From assembly GCA_965204695.1 (NCBI GenBank), contig OZ242007.1:3224001-3288000 (forward strand): 64,000 nucleotides of DNA, read 5' to 3'. The notes under the pieces are model-generated. The model worked only from the letters and a program-made list of their open reading frames with translations. It ran no database searches and was not told the DNA's origin. The position numbers were made by a program, and so were the translations under genes. This stretch comes from JAHEKD01 sp965204695 (GTDB lineage Bacteria > Pseudomonadota > Gammaproteobacteria > Arenicellales > JAHEKD01). Shown piece after piece: positions 1-9,063 of the stretch (position 1 is the first letter of the stretch; every line of letters begins with the position of its first letter).

Positions 1-2
1 AT

Positions 3-1046
3 AAAGAGAATTTATTTACCAGCTTGCGTGGACTTTGGGGAAGTAATTTTTTACGTGGCGATCTAACCAATGCACGGGATATTTCTACTCAATTACAGCA
101 GCTTGCCAGGGCTAGACAGAGTAATGAATTTGAAATCGAATCATTGTTATCAAGGGCTATGGAAAATTACTGGTTGGGTAATTATTCAGCGTCGCAAACC
201 GGTTTAAATAAGGTGGCTGATCTTTATGACCGAGGGAAACACAAAGATCATGCTTATGTATTTTCTGTTGATCCTGGAGTGGTATCGCTGTTTTATCAAT
301 CTCGTAACCTCTGGGCTTTAGGATTTATAGACCAGGCACTAGATAAAGTTAAAGCCTCAATTGAGTTAGCAAGAAGAAATGAACATTACCCCAGTTTGAC
401 ATGGGGCCTGGGGTTTTATGCTGCGGTTTGCTATGAGCGGGGAGAATTCGCTAATGCTAGGCAAATTGCTGAGCAAGGAGTTACGCTCAGTCAAGAGCAT
501 GATTTTCCACTTTGGGAAGCCTGGGGGTACGTATTATTAGGTGCTTCACTGACTGCGCTCAAGCAAGATCTTGATGGCTTGAAAGATATCGAGCGTGGTG
601 TTGAGCTTTATAGAAGTACAGGGGCTGAAATTGCATTACCTTACTTTTATTCTTTAAAAGCCGAGTCAAATATTCAACTTCGAAGATATCAAACAGCTTT
701 GGAGGCTGCTGTTGGTGGGTTAGCTATCGTTGAGGAAAAGATGATCGACTCATCAAAGCCTGAGTTGCTTCGACTCAAAGCTTTAGCCACATCTAAAATC
801 AATCTGGATGATCGTAATAAGATTCTGTCTTTATTGCAAAATGCACTCGAAATTTCCAAACAACAACAGGCGAAAACAGTAGAATTGCGTATTCTGCTTA
901 GCCAATTGGAAATTATGTGCGAAAAACAAAACCACGTTCTTCACAAATTGTCGGGTCTTTATCAGGAATTTACTGAAGGTTTGCAGACTCTGGAATTAAT
1001 CAAGACCAGAAATTTGCTTGATGGATTTCGTGGAGATAGTGTTTAA
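3..1046 (+). CDS. TPR-rich C-terminal part of a signalling ATPase/adenylate cyclase-like protein (5' truncated by window)
   Basis: The reading frame is open through the left edge (codons run in frame from base 3), so the TTG at 24 is not the true start and only the C-terminal ~347 residues are visible. The text is all helical repeat. Phrases such as GLWGSNFLRGDL, DPGVVSLFYQSRNLWALGF and GFYAAVCYERGEF resemble the TPR-like tail of large AAA-ATPase/TPR proteins that often carry an N-terminal adenylate/guanylate cyclase or kinase domain (family knowledge). That tail normally acts as a sensing or scaffolding solenoid in the cytoplasm. No catalytic domain is visible here, so whether the full protein is a cyclase cannot be decided. 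It is followed at 47 nt by an unrelated membrane-anchored protein on the same strand. Confidence 0.6.
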   Translation, partial: KENLFTSLRGLWGSNFLRGDLTNARDISTQLQQLARARQSNEFEIESLLSRAMENYWLGNYSASQTGLNKVADLYDRGKHKDHAYVFSVDPGVVSLFYQSRNLWALGFIDQALDKVKASIELARRNEHYPSLTWGLGFYAAVCYERGEFANARQIAEQGVTLSQEHDFPLWEAWGYVLLGASLTALKQDLDGLKDIERGVELYRSTGAEIALPYFYSLKAESNIQLRRYQTALEAAVGGLAIVEEKMIDSSKPELLRLKALATSKINLDDRNKILSLLQNALEISKQQQAKTVELRILLSQLEIMCEKQNHVLHKLSGLYQEFTEGLQTLELIKTRNLLDGFRGDSV

Positions 1047-1092
1047 CGGATTATAGTTGTATTTCATTTACAATCATCTTTAATTTAGTCAT

Positions 1093-1761
1093 ATGTTCAG
1101 AATCTTATTATTTATTCTTCTCGTCATTGCCGGGGTGTTGGGTTTTAGCTGGATGAAAGCCAGTTCCTTGCCAGATTGGTACGATCATACTGCACTTGAA
1201 GGTGCCAATGATCCTGTCGCAGAGCTGTCGAAGATAATACAAAACCGGGGCATGGAAGCGTTTTTTAGCAGCAAGCTTTCAGATTTGTTGGCCGGAAAGC
1301 TTCTTTTAAACCAGGATGAATTCAATGCCTTGATTTTAACCAGTATTGCTGTGGATAAGGGCGGTCAGAAATTATTGGCAGTAAGTGATATCGTTCGGGC
1401 GCAGATTCATGAAAATGAATTAGAGATCGGTTCGGTGATTAATCTAGAAAAGTTAAAACAGCAAAATGATCAGAATATCGATGAATTTAACGATTTACTA
1501 GAAATTTTGTCAGTGCTGGATGATGAAAGAGTCTATCTTGCTATCACTGGCCAACCTGTTGCTAAAAATGGTGAATTAGCATTTGCTGAAAATATTGCAT
1601 TCAAAATAGGTGATTTATCCGTTTCGGATTCGTTGCTTGGTGCTTTAGGTGTATCAATTGAGCAACTTAAGCAACAAACACTAAAAATCAATTATCTGAC
1701 AATTAAAGATGTGAGTTTGGACGAAAATAATATCGGCCTGGCAGTGCGACCGAGTTTTTAA
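1093..1761 (+). CDS. Hypothetical membrane-anchored or exported protein
   Basis: 222 residues. The N-terminus MFRILLFILLVIAGVLGF is a single hydrophobic segment that could be a membrane anchor or signal sequence; the rest is soluble and acidic with alternating helix and strand character. Nothing catalytic is recognisable and there are no cysteines for redox or metal chemistry. No family comes to mind. It starts 47 nt after the TPR gene and is followed by a 330-nt gap containing a hairpin, so it is probably the end of the upstream transcription unit and not part of the formate dehydrogenase operon. The gene looks intact; its function is unknown. Confidence 0.55.
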   Translation: MFRILLFILLVIAGVLGFSWMKASSLPDWYDHTALEGANDPVAELSKIIQNRGMEAFFSSKLSDLLAGKLLLNQDEFNALILTSIAVDKGGQKLLAVSDIVRAQIHENELEIGSVINLEKLKQQNDQNIDEFNDLLEILSVLDDERVYLAITGQPVAKNGELAFAENIAFKIGDLSVSDSLLGALGVSIEQLKQQTLKINYLTIKDVSLDENNIGLAVRPSF

Positions 1762-1870
1762 TCAACTTAAAGTATCGCAAGTATATGTTTCAAAATGTAA
1801 ATTCTTAAATAATGTAATACTTTAACCAGAAATAATGGGGTTTTGGACTCCTAATTCCAAAATTGAGTAA

Positions 1871-1902
1871 TATAATTAACTCACTTGATAACGCTAGTTA
1901 TC
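1871..1902 (+). promoter_or_regulatory. Candidate promoter -10 and adjacent palindrome ahead of the FDH locus
   Basis: A perfect TATAAT lies at 1871-1876 with no good -35 at normal spacing. Just downstream is GATAAC-gcta-GTTATC (1887-1902), which extends one more base pair on each side. A strong -10 without -35 plus a nearby palindrome would suit an activator- or repressor-controlled start for the DUF6494-DUF3305-DUF3306 genes, but this is inference from spacing only. Confidence 0.3.
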
Positions 1903-1936
1903 AGTATTACTTAACTTGAAGTATACCCCTACGTTA

Positions 1937-1963
1937 AAGATCGCTCCTAGCCGGAGCGATCTT
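1937..1963. terminator. Strong hairpin, probable terminator
   Basis: AAGATCGCTCC (1937-1947) pairs perfectly with GGAGCGATCTT (1953-1963) around the 5-nt loop TAGCC. The downstream side is only moderately T-rich (gctttct). It most likely ends the transcript of the preceding membrane-protein gene. If the -10 at 1871 is used, it would instead lie in the 5' leader of the FDH operon. Confidence 0.5.
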
Positions 1964-2089
1964 GCTTTCTACCCCTGATAATTGGCCACAAACCCTCTTT
2001 TAAAAAAAGACCGATCGCTGTTTTGCTCAATTAATGGCTGTTTTTCAGCTATTATGTATAAGAACAATCATTCCACTATAGGAGATCTT

Positions 2090-2296
2090 ATGGATAAAGA
2101 TTCATTGAATATGCAAATTCGTAAATTTTTAAAGAAGGTGGGCGTTACATCACAGCGTACAATTGAAGAAGCTGTTAATCAGGCAAGTGCGCAAAATAAA
2201 CTTGGACAGGGTGATGAATTCAAAGCGGTCATGACTCTGCAAATTGATGAGCTTGATGTCACTATGAAAATTGAGGAATCAATAAAAATCGATTAA
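2090..2296 (+). CDS. DUF6494 family protein
   Basis: 68 residues. I start it at ATG 2090 because GGAG sits at 2081-2084 at correct spacing; the frame is open further upstream, but that stretch looks non-coding. The text MDKDSLNMQIRKFLKKVGVT is characteristic of the DUF6494 family (from memory), a small cytoplasmic protein of unknown biochemical role repeatedly found at the head of proteobacterial formate dehydrogenase loci next to DUF3305 and DUF3306. The gene ends 7 nt before the DUF3305 start, so the two are almost certainly cotranscribed. Likely role: accessory or maturation factor for the FDH, by association only. Confidence 0.75.
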   Translation: MDKDSLNMQIRKFLKKVGVTSQRTIEEAVNQASAQNKLGQGDEFKAVMTLQIDELDVTMKIEESIKID

Positions 2297-2303
2297 CTGA
2301 GTG

Positions 2304-2852
2304 ATGAATGATCCCATCCCAGCATCTACAGTCATTGAAGATGTGATTGAGACCAAAACCCGAATCAGTATTCCGTTGGCTGTGATTTTACAGCGCCGTA
2401 TTGATCCAAATAAAAAATGGGCATTTCCACAATGGGATGCCTATGCGATTGTGACAGGTGAAAACATTGCTCAGTATGATCAAAAGGTCACAGTGCATGA
2501 TAATGGCTCCATTCACCGATTTTTCTGGGGAGGGCTGAAACTTGACTTGTACAAAGATGGCTCTGAGGGATATTGGTATAACCTGTTATCGCAAACGCCG
2601 TTCTTATTTGTAATTTGTGACGGTGAGGCAGGTGATATGGAAATTGAGCCTAGGTATGTCACAGCCAACCAGGATGAGGCCACTGGACATTTAGAATCAG
2701 ATGATATTGTCTTGTCCATTGCCATGCCCGAGACTATTCGAAATTTATTAGAACAATATGTTGTTGCACATTACAAGCCGATAAAAAAGAAAAAACGCAA
2801 ACGTAAAGATTGGTTGGAGGACTCGCTATATGCGAAAAAAGCTCGGGGATAA
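2304..2852 (+). CDS. DUF3305 domain protein of the FDH locus
   Basis: 182 residues from ATG 2304 (a GTG at 2301 is directly upstream and equally possible). The N-terminal half contains a DUF3305-like core: RISIPLAVILQRRIDPNKKW, the WAFPQWDAYAIVTG stretch, and conserved Trp/aromatic positions down to the EGYWYNLLSQTPFLFVIC region. The C-terminus is a basic tail (KPIKKKKRKRKDW). DUF3305 and DUF3306 proteins occur as a pair beside respiratory formate dehydrogenases; their biochemical role is not established to my knowledge. It overlaps the next gene by 23 nt, which implies translational coupling. Confidence 0.75.
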   Translation: MNDPIPASTVIEDVIETKTRISIPLAVILQRRIDPNKKWAFPQWDAYAIVTGENIAQYDQKVTVHDNGSIHRFFWGGLKLDLYKDGSEGYWYNLLSQTPFLFVICDGEAGDMEIEPRYVTANQDEATGHLESDDIVLSIAMPETIRNLLEQYVVAHYKPIKKKKRKRKDWLEDSLYAKKARG

Positions 2853-3387
2853 ACCGGAAGAAGATTTTTTGACCCGTTGGTCAAGAAAAAAAGGCGAAGA
2901 GGAACACCTGCCTGATTTGCTTATTGAGGAAGACGAAACACTAGCCACTGAGGATAAGTCTCAGCAACAAGTTCAGAACTTAACCGATGAAGACATGCCG
3001 CCTGTAGAAAGCTTAGATGAAAACAGTGATTATTCTGGATTCTTATCTCCAGGGGTTAGTGATGAATTGCGTCAGTTAGCCTTACGCAAACTTTTCCGCA
3101 GTGCAAAATTCAATGTTCGCGATGGCCTGGATGACTATGATGATGACTTTCGTAGCTTTGCCGCCTTGGGTGATATTATCACCAGTGATATGAAACATCA
3201 GTTTGAATTGGCCGAAGAAAGGAAAAAGGCCGCAGAAGAACAAGAGTTAATGGCAGCGCAGCAACAATCCGAGGAAACTGAGCAGGAGAATGTCGATCAA
3301 GTTGCCGAGCGGGATGATGTTGAATCAGACATAGATGACACCGAACAACAAGATCAAGACGAAAACAAAAACGGTGATAAGGTTTAG
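2830..3387 (+). CDS. DUF3306 domain protein of the FDH locus
   Basis: 185 residues. The N-terminal EDFLTRWSRKK is the hallmark of DUF3306, and the middle block with LRQLALRKLFRSAKFNVRDG and DGLDDYDDDFRSF is the conserved core. The flanks are low-complexity and strongly acidic: a Glu/Gln/Asp-rich C-terminal tail from about residue 130 (KKAAEEQELMAAQQQSEE and onwards) is probably coiled coil or disordered. The gene overlaps DUF3305 and ends 3 nt before the ferredoxin gene, so all are one operon. The basic tail of the DUF3305 partner and the acidic tail here suggest electrostatic pairing (inference). Confidence 0.75.
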   Translation: MRKKLGDKPEEDFLTRWSRKKGEEEHLPDLLIEEDETLATEDKSQQQVQNLTDEDMPPVESLDENSDYSGFLSPGVSDELRQLALRKLFRSAKFNVRDGLDDYDDDFRSFAALGDIITSDMKHQFELAEERKKAAEEQELMAAQQQSEETEQENVDQVAERDDVESDIDDTEQQDQDENKNGDKV

Positions 3388-3390
3388 CTT

Positions 3391-5061
3391 ATGAATAGCT
3401 ACATACAGGTGTTGAACCTTGATTTACCGGCACAAACTGAAGCAGGAAAGATTCGTAACCAAGTGCTTGCTGAACAAACTTGGTTGCCATCAGCAACCGG
3501 CATGGTTTCTTATGTCAGTTCTAATCGAGTTTTGATTGTTGCAGAGCAGCCTTTAGCCTTAGAGATTGAGACAAAATTACCAGATAAATTATTGAACTAT
3601 CTTGCTATTCCAGCCCAAAAATCCGAGGCAGCAACAATCACCAATGCTTGGAAGGTCGCTGAATTACAGGTTTCAGGTTATCTCGGTCGATTTGAAGCGT
3701 TTATCGATTCATCACAATCAACTTCTTCACCCGATGAGAATCAAAATCTGGGTTTGTTATTTAATATCGCTAACGGCCTTTTTGATCAGGTCGTGGACTG
3801 CAACGATGAGCCGCTGATTGGAGCCGCGATCAAGCCACCTGGGTACTACCATGTGGGTCATGATCAAGATCAACTGAATGCTGCATTGGAACAAATTGGG
3901 GAGTTGATTGGTGAATTCGAGAAACCGAAGTTTTTTGATTACGACCTATCGATTTGCGCACATGGTAATAGTGGTGTTCGCGGTTGTACTCGATGTTTGG
4001 AAGCCTGTCCAACAGAAGCGATAATTTCAATCGGCGATAAAATTCAAGTAAATCCCAATCTCTGCCAGGGTGGGGGCAGTTGTGCCAGCGCTTGTCCTTC
4101 CGGGGCAATCAGTTACACCTATCCCAAAGCCGAAGAGCAAATTGATTTGCTCAGACGATTGATCCGTGAATTGCGTGAAATTAATTCCAACAAAGGAATA
4201 ACACTGCTTATCTACGATCAAGAACATGGTCATGAACTAGTAAAAAACAATATTGTAGAACTGCCCGAAGATGTAATTCCATTTGTAGTCGAAGAAATTG
4301 GATCAGTCGGTTTGGATTTACTTAGTTGTGCACTTGCTTACGGCGCGAACAGTATTTATTTATTAGTGCCAGATTCAGTGACAGATCAGGTTAGAGTTAC
4401 CACTGAGCAAAATCTTCTTTTGTTACGAACGATACTCAATAAACTTGAGCTTAACGATTACGAGTTATCAGTTATCGAAAAAATAGACGAATTAACGGGC
4501 CGTAATCAACAACAGTCAGTTATTAATGATGTGGCAACTTTTGCGGCAGTTGGTAATAAGCGGAATGTTATTCGTTCTGCATTAACGTTTTTACAGAATA
4601 ATTCTGATACAAGCATAGAAGAGATAACGCTACCCAACTCATCATTATTTGGTGAGATCGAAGTGGATAATAAAGCTTGTACCTTGTGTATGGCCTGTGT
4701 GTCGGTTTGTCCTGGTAAAGCACTGCAAGATGGGGGAGAGCAACCGGCTTTGAAATTTATTGAGGCCAACTGCCTGCAATGTGGAATCTGTGCCAGTGCC
4801 TGTCCAGAACAAGCAATTGAGCTTAAACCTCGTATCCATTTTGATTATGATTTGGTACACAGTACTAGGGTAATCAACGAGGAACAGCCGTTTCGTTGTT
4901 TGAGTTGCGGCAAACCTTTTGCTACCAAATCAATGATCGAGAAAATGACTGAAAAACTAAAAGATCATTGGATGTTTGACAACCCAGATGCACTAAAGCG
5001 CCTGCAAATGTGTGAGGATTGTCGCGTTATTGACGTCTACTCAGGCCATACCAAGGCTTAG
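3391..5061 (+). CDS. Multi-cluster 4Fe-4S protein of the FDH locus
   Basis: 556 residues with two ferredoxin-type modules. The first (about residues 187-230) has GCTRCLEACP and a second CQGGGSCASACP; the other (about 425-470) has CTLCMACVSVCP and CLQCGICASACP. Together they can hold four [4Fe-4S] clusters. The C-terminus has FRCLSCGKPF and MCEDC, a CxxC pair resembling a zinc ribbon. No signal peptide is visible, so it is cytoplasmic. This architecture matches the ferredoxin-like protein found upstream of fdhA in Shewanella- and Campylobacter-type FDH clusters (recalled family knowledge), where it is thought to support FDH maturation or electron flow. The start is 3 nt after the DUF3306 stop; a 190-nt promoter-bearing gap follows. 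Confidence 0.8.
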   Translation: MNSYIQVLNLDLPAQTEAGKIRNQVLAEQTWLPSATGMVSYVSSNRVLIVAEQPLALEIETKLPDKLLNYLAIPAQKSEAATITNAWKVAELQVSGYLGRFEAFIDSSQSTSSPDENQNLGLLFNIANGLFDQVVDCNDEPLIGAAIKPPGYYHVGHDQDQLNAALEQIGELIGEFEKPKFFDYDLSICAHGNSGVRGCTRCLEACPTEAIISIGDKIQVNPNLCQGGGSCASACPSGAISYTYPKAEEQIDLLRRLIRELREINSNKGITLLIYDQEHGHELVKNNIVELPEDVIPFVVEEIGSVGLDLLSCALAYGANSIYLLVPDSVTDQVRVTTEQNLLLLRTILNKLELNDYELSVIEKIDELTGRNQQQSVINDVATFAAVGNKRNVIRSALTFLQNNSDTSIEEITLPNSSLFGEIEVDNKACTLCMACVSVCPGKALQDGGEQPALKFIEANCLQCGICASACPEQAIELKPRIHFDYDLVHSTRVINEEQPFRCLSCGKPFATKSMIEKMTEKLKDHWMFDNPDALKRLQMCEDCRVIDVYSGHTKA

Positions 5062-5171
5062 TCAAAATATCACCTAAGGAAAGAACATTTAAATATAACA
5101 AATACGAATAGTTTGCATTATTGTTATCATTAATAAATTTAACAAAATCAATGACTTAATCGCTGTTTTCC

Positions 5172-5200
5172 TTGATAAAAATTCCTGTAAACGCTATCAT
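5172..5200 (+). promoter_or_regulatory. Sigma70-type promoter ahead of the TorD-fdhABC genes
   Basis: TTGATA (5172-5177), a 17-nt spacer, then TATCAT (5195-5200): five of six matches in each hexamer with ideal spacing. It sits in the 190-nt gap between the ferredoxin gene and the chaperone gene, so the structural FDH genes probably have their own promoter separate from the DUF3305/3306 segment. Confidence 0.5.
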
Positions 5201-5251
5201 TACTCTAGTTAAAAAATCTTTCACCAGAGAAAACCGAGCAACTAAAAAGGA

Positions 5252-5902
5252 GTGGACTTAAGACAATCTTCCGTTGTCGAGTGCCAGGCAATTAAAAATA
5301 AAGAATCTACAGCGCTATTAGACGATGTAGATCAAGCCCGTTCTGACACTTATTCCATCCTATCCTCACTTCTCAGTCATATCCCAAACCAGGATTTAGT
5401 CGATTACCTCATCCATATTGAGCACCATGAGCAAGTAGAAACCGATAGCATCGGGCAGGCTTGGCTTGAGTTAAAACGGGCAGCTGATTCTTATCCTCTC
5501 GATCAGCTCGATGATGAATATCATGATTTATTTATTGGGCTAGGCCGTGGTCAGGTCATCCCTTATGGCTCTTGGCACTTAACCGGTTTTTTGATGGACA
5601 AGCCACTGAGTGACTTACGTAATGATTTGAAAATGCTTGGCATAGAAGCAGATCCCCAGCAAAAAGATCCGGAGGATCATATCGCGGCTTTGTTTGAATC
5701 CATGTCGATTTTGATCAATGCAGCAGATGTCGAAGGCTATCAGCAACGACGTTTTTACATTCGCCACTTACATCCATGGGCAGAAAAGTTTTTCCAGGAG
5801 CTACAAACAGCTCCATCAGCTCAGTTTTATAAATCGGTCGGTTTACTGGGCCAACGATTTATTGAGTTAGAAAACCATTATTTGAATATCCAGGAACATT
5901 AA
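5252..5902 (+). CDS. TorD/DmsD-family molybdoenzyme chaperone
   Basis: 216 residues. The all-helical fold signature is seen in LDDEYHDLFIGLGRGQ, IPYGSWHLTGFLMDKPL, then a helix with PEDHIAALFESM, the conserved E-x-DH region of TorD-like chaperones. These bind the Tat signal of the molybdoenzyme and hold it until the Mo-pterin cofactor is inserted; the client here is presumably FdhA (and perhaps the small Tat protein) just downstream. The start is uncertain: GTG 5252 is the first possible codon after an in-frame stop, but it overlaps the best Shine-Dalgarno (AAGGAG, 5247-5252). A 3-nt gap leads to the next frame. Confidence 0.8.
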   Translation: MDLRQSSVVECQAIKNKESTALLDDVDQARSDTYSILSSLLSHIPNQDLVDYLIHIEHHEQVETDSIGQAWLELKRAADSYPLDQLDDEYHDLFIGLGRGQVIPYGSWHLTGFLMDKPLSDLRNDLKMLGIEADPQQKDPEDHIAALFESMSILINAADVEGYQQRRFYIRHLHPWAEKFFQELQTAPSAQFYKSVGLLGQRFIELENHYLNIQEH

Positions 5903-5926
5903 CGCATGACAATGCAGAGGAACCTT

Positions 5927-6124
5927 ATGAAGACAAGCGATGCCTCAAAATTAAATCGACGTTCTGTGCTTAAAGGAGCGGCTATAACGACAGTGGCTGT
6001 TGGTACAGGAGCTGTAACCGGACAAACGATGGCGGAGGACACATCTAGTGTTAAACCGAAGTCAAAGCAGGGTTATCGAGAGACCAAACATGTCAAAGAA
6101 TATTATCGATTGGCCAGATTCTAA
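5927..6124 (+). CDS. Formate dehydrogenase region Tat-signal small protein
   Basis: 65 residues from ATG 5927, chosen because GAGGAA (5917-5922) precedes it; in-frame ATGs at 5906 and 5912 exist. The N-terminus LNRRSVLKGAAITTVAVGTG is a Tat signal with twin Arg, followed by an AxA-like cleavage region and a short basic tail ending HVKEYYRLARF. This matches the small FDH-associated Tat protein family (TIGR02811-like, from memory). It is typically encoded immediately before fdhA, as here. It may help export or assemble FdhA in the periplasm; mechanism unknown. Confidence 0.8.
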   Translation: MKTSDASKLNRRSVLKGAAITTVAVGTGAVTGQTMAEDTSSVKPKSKQGYRETKHVKEYYRLARF

Positions 6125-6180
6125 GTGCTGTCAGTTATCACAAGTAACGGCAACCACAGCACGACTACAGGAGATTTATC

Positions 6181-9048
6181 ATGAAACTGATTCGAAAACA
6201 GTCCCCAGAAATTGAAGACAAATCATCCGGCATCGGACAAGCTATTAACCGGCGTACATTTCTAAAACGCTCAGGGATTACTCTGGGTGCCGGTGCGGCC
6301 GCCGGTATGCTGACACCCGGACGGGTCAAAAAAGTTCACGCGGCCAGCGCAGCGGCTGAGGGCGAAATTTCCGTCAAAACCAGCGTCTGTACGCACTGCT
6401 CTGTGGGCTGCGGAGTCAAAGCCGAGGTGCAAAACGGTGTCTGGACTGGGCAAGAACCTGATTTTGATTCACCTTTAAACCTTGGCGCTCATTGCGCGAA
6501 AGGTGCTGCTGTCCGTGAGCACGGGCATGGTGAACGCCGAGTCAAATATCCAATGAAGCTTGTAGGCGGCAAATGGAAACAAATGACTTGGGATGATGCC
6601 ATTAACGAAATCGGGGATGGCATGCTCAAAATCAGAGAAGAATCCGGCCCGGATTCGGTGTACTGGTTGGGATCAGCCAAACACAACAACGAGCAGTCGT
6701 ATTTTTTCAGAAAGTTTGCGGCCATGTGGGGCACCAACAATGTCGACCATCAAGCCAGGATTTGCCATTCCACCACGGTTGCCGGTGTGGCCAATACCTG
6801 GGGTTATGGCGCCATGACAAATTCCTATAACGATATGCACAACAGTAAGTGCATGTTGTTTATTGGGTCAAATCCGGCCGAGGCGCACCCTGTTTCTTTG
6901 CAGCATATCTTTAGAGCTAAGGAAAACGGCGCCAAGATGGTTGTTATCGATCCGCGGTTTACCCGAACGGCCGCCCATGCTGATCATTTTGTCCGCATCC
7001 GTCCTGGCTCTGATGTCGGCATTATCTGGGGCATGATGTGGCATATCTTTGAAAACGGTTGGGAAGATAAAGAATACATTCGCCAGCGTGTGTACGGCAT
7101 GGATGAGATTCGTGCCGAGGTTGCCAACTGGACGCCAGAGGAAACTGAGCGAGTGACCGGTGCACCAGAGCATATAGTTAAAACCGCTGCTGAAATGATG
7201 GCCAAAAACAGTCCAGCCACTTTCGTATGGTGTATGGGCGGCACTCAACACACGATTGGTAACAATAACACCAGAGCTTATTGTGCCTTTCAGTTGGCGC
7301 TGGGCAATATCGGTGTTGAAGGCGGTGGTGCAAATATTTTCCGCGGTCATGACAATGTTCAGGGTGCAACTGATTTTGGCGTGTTATCACATACCTTGCC
7401 TGGCTATTATGGTCTTTCAGAAGGCTCATGGAAGCATTGGTCAAAAGTCTGGGGCCTGGATTACGAATGGGTCAAAGCCCGGTTTGATCAAGAACAGGTT
7501 GAAGGCGATAAGGGCAAGCCGGTCAATCCAATGAACTACAAAGGCATCCCGGTTTCCCGTTGGGTGGATGGCGTGCTGGAAGAGAACATCGGGCAAAAAG
7601 ATAACATTCGCTGCATGGTTTATGACGGTCATGCCGTCAACAGCCAGACCCGTGGACCGGAGATGAAAAAGGCCATGGAAAAGCTGGACATGATGGTAAT
7701 TATCGATCCTTATCCCACACATGCAGCGGTAATGAATGATCGTACTGACGGAATTTATTTGTTACCCGCCTGTACTCAGTTTGAGACTTATGGATCCGTG
7801 ACGGCATCGAATCGTTCACTGCAGTGGCGTGAAAAAGTCGTCGAACCGCTGTTCGAGTCATTACCCGACCACACGATTCTGTACAAATTTGCCAAGAAAC
7901 TGGGTTTTGCAGATGAGTTGTGTAAAAACATTGAGGTTAATGGTGATGAACCACTGATCGAGGACATCACTCGTGAGTTCAATCGCGGTATGTGGACAAT
8001 CGGATATACCGGTCAAAGTCCGGAACGGCTCAAACTCCATATGGAGAACAAACACACCTTTAACACCACCACGCTTAAAGCCGAAGGCGGACCCGCCGAT
8101 GGTGAATTCTATGGTATGCCGTGGCCATGTTGGGGCACGCCTGAAATGAAACATCCTGGCACACCGGTGTTGTATGACACTAGTAAGCCAGTGGCTGAAG
8201 GTGGTTTGAACTTCAGAGCTCGGTTTGGTGTTGAGCATGAAGGCAACAATATTTTGGCTGAAGATTCTTGGCCAGTTGGTAATGAAATCAAGGATGGTCA
8301 TCCTGAATTCACTGCTGATTTGTTAAAAACGCTTGGCTGGTGGGATGACTTAACCGCTGATGAGAAAGCGGCTGCCGAAGGCAAAAACTGGAAGACCGAC
8401 TTGTCAGGCGGTATTCAACGGGTAGCCATTAGCCATGGATGTGCACCATTTGGCAATGCTAAAGCGCGAGCTATTGTCTGGACCTTCCCGGATAGAGTGC
8501 CCATACATCGCGAACCATTATATACACCTGATCGTGAATTGGCGGCTAAATATCCGACTTACGAAGATCGCAAACGCTTTTACCGGTTGCCGACACGTTA
8601 TGGATCGATTCAAGCTCAGGATTTCTCTAAAGACTTCCCAATCATTTTTACCAGTGGGCGTCTGGTTGAATATGAAGGTGGTGGTGAAGAAAGTCGCTCC
8701 AATCCCTGGCTAGCGGAATTGCAACAAGAGATGTTTGTCGAGATCAATCCCAAAGATGCTAATGACAACGGTATCAAGGATGAGCAAATGGTTTGGATTG
8801 AAACGCCAGAAGGGGCCAAGATCAAAGTCAAAGCCATGATCACCCAGCGGGTGGCACCGGGAGTGGTTTTCACACCGTTCCATTTTGGTGGTCATTACCA
8901 AGGTAAGGACTTGCTCGATAAATACCCGGAAGGCACCGAGCCTTATGTCAGAGGTGAAGCCTGTAACACGGCATTCACCTATGGCTATGATTCAGTAACC
9001 CAGATGCAGGAAAGCAAAGTTAGCCTGTGTCGTTTATCAATCGCTTAA
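6181..9048 (+). CDS. fdhA: Respiratory formate dehydrogenase, catalytic Mo/W-bis-MGD subunit
   Basis: 955 residues. It starts with a Tat signal (twin Arg at 24-25 in NRRTFLKR). Next come the N-terminal [4Fe-4S] ligands C70, C73, C77 and C105, then the molybdopterin oxidoreductase domain and a C-terminal MGD-binding domain (from about LPTRYGSIQAQDF). The metal-binding residue of the active site is Cys195 in ARICHSTTVAG, where selenoprotein homologues have Sec; the codon is TGC, so no Sec machinery is needed. It oxidises formate to CO2, presumably on the periplasmic face. A sequence block at about 610-735 matches long Shewanella/Wolinella-type FdhA proteins. It is preceded by a good SD (AGGAG at 6169-6173) and followed 15 nt later by fdhB. 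Confidence 0.93.
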   Translation: MKLIRKQSPEIEDKSSGIGQAINRRTFLKRSGITLGAGAAAGMLTPGRVKKVHAASAAAEGEISVKTSVCTHCSVGCGVKAEVQNGVWTGQEPDFDSPLNLGAHCAKGAAVREHGHGERRVKYPMKLVGGKWKQMTWDDAINEIGDGMLKIREESGPDSVYWLGSAKHNNEQSYFFRKFAAMWGTNNVDHQARICHSTTVAGVANTWGYGAMTNSYNDMHNSKCMLFIGSNPAEAHPVSLQHIFRAKENGAKMVVIDPRFTRTAAHADHFVRIRPGSDVGIIWGMMWHIFENGWEDKEYIRQRVYGMDEIRAEVANWTPEETERVTGAPEHIVKTAAEMMAKNSPATFVWCMGGTQHTIGNNNTRAYCAFQLALGNIGVEGGGANIFRGHDNVQGATDFGVLSHTLPGYYGLSEGSWKHWSKVWGLDYEWVKARFDQEQVEGDKGKPVNPMNYKGIPVSRWVDGVLEENIGQKDNIRCMVYDGHAVNSQTRGPEMKKAMEKLDMMVIIDPYPTHAAVMNDRTDGIYLLPACTQFETYGSVTASNRSLQWREKVVEPLFESLPDHTILYKFAKKLGFADELCKNIEVNGDEPLIEDITREFNRGMWTIGYTGQSPERLKLHMENKHTFNTTTLKAEGGPADGEFYGMPWPCWGTPEMKHPGTPVLYDTSKPVAEGGLNFRARFGVEHEGNNILAEDSWPVGNEIKDGHPEFTADLLKTLGWWDDLTADEKAAAEGKNWKTDLSGGIQRVAISHGCAPFGNAKARAIVWTFPDRVPIHREPLYTPDRELAAKYPTYEDRKRFYRLPTRYGSIQAQDFSKDFPIIFTSGRLVEYEGGGEESRSNPWLAELQQEMFVEINPKDANDNGIKDEQMVWIETPEGAKIKVKAMITQRVAPGVVFTPFHFGGHYQGKDLLDKYPEGTEPYVRGEACNTAFTYGYDSVTQMQESKVSLCRLSIA

Positions 9049-9063
9049 GCGGAGGAAATAGTT

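Noticed and set aside
1982..2089. Longer start for the DUF6494 gene
   Set aside because: The extra 36 codons lack an SD and family similarity; ATG 2090 has GGAG and begins the recognised domain.
6763..6765. Selenocysteine at the FdhA active site
   Set aside because: The codon is TGC (Cys195); no TGA is present in the FdhA frame, so no Sec insertion is needed.
7178..7444. Several long antisense ORFs inside fdhA
   Set aside because: They are shadows of a highly biased coding gene; none has an SD or recognisable domain.
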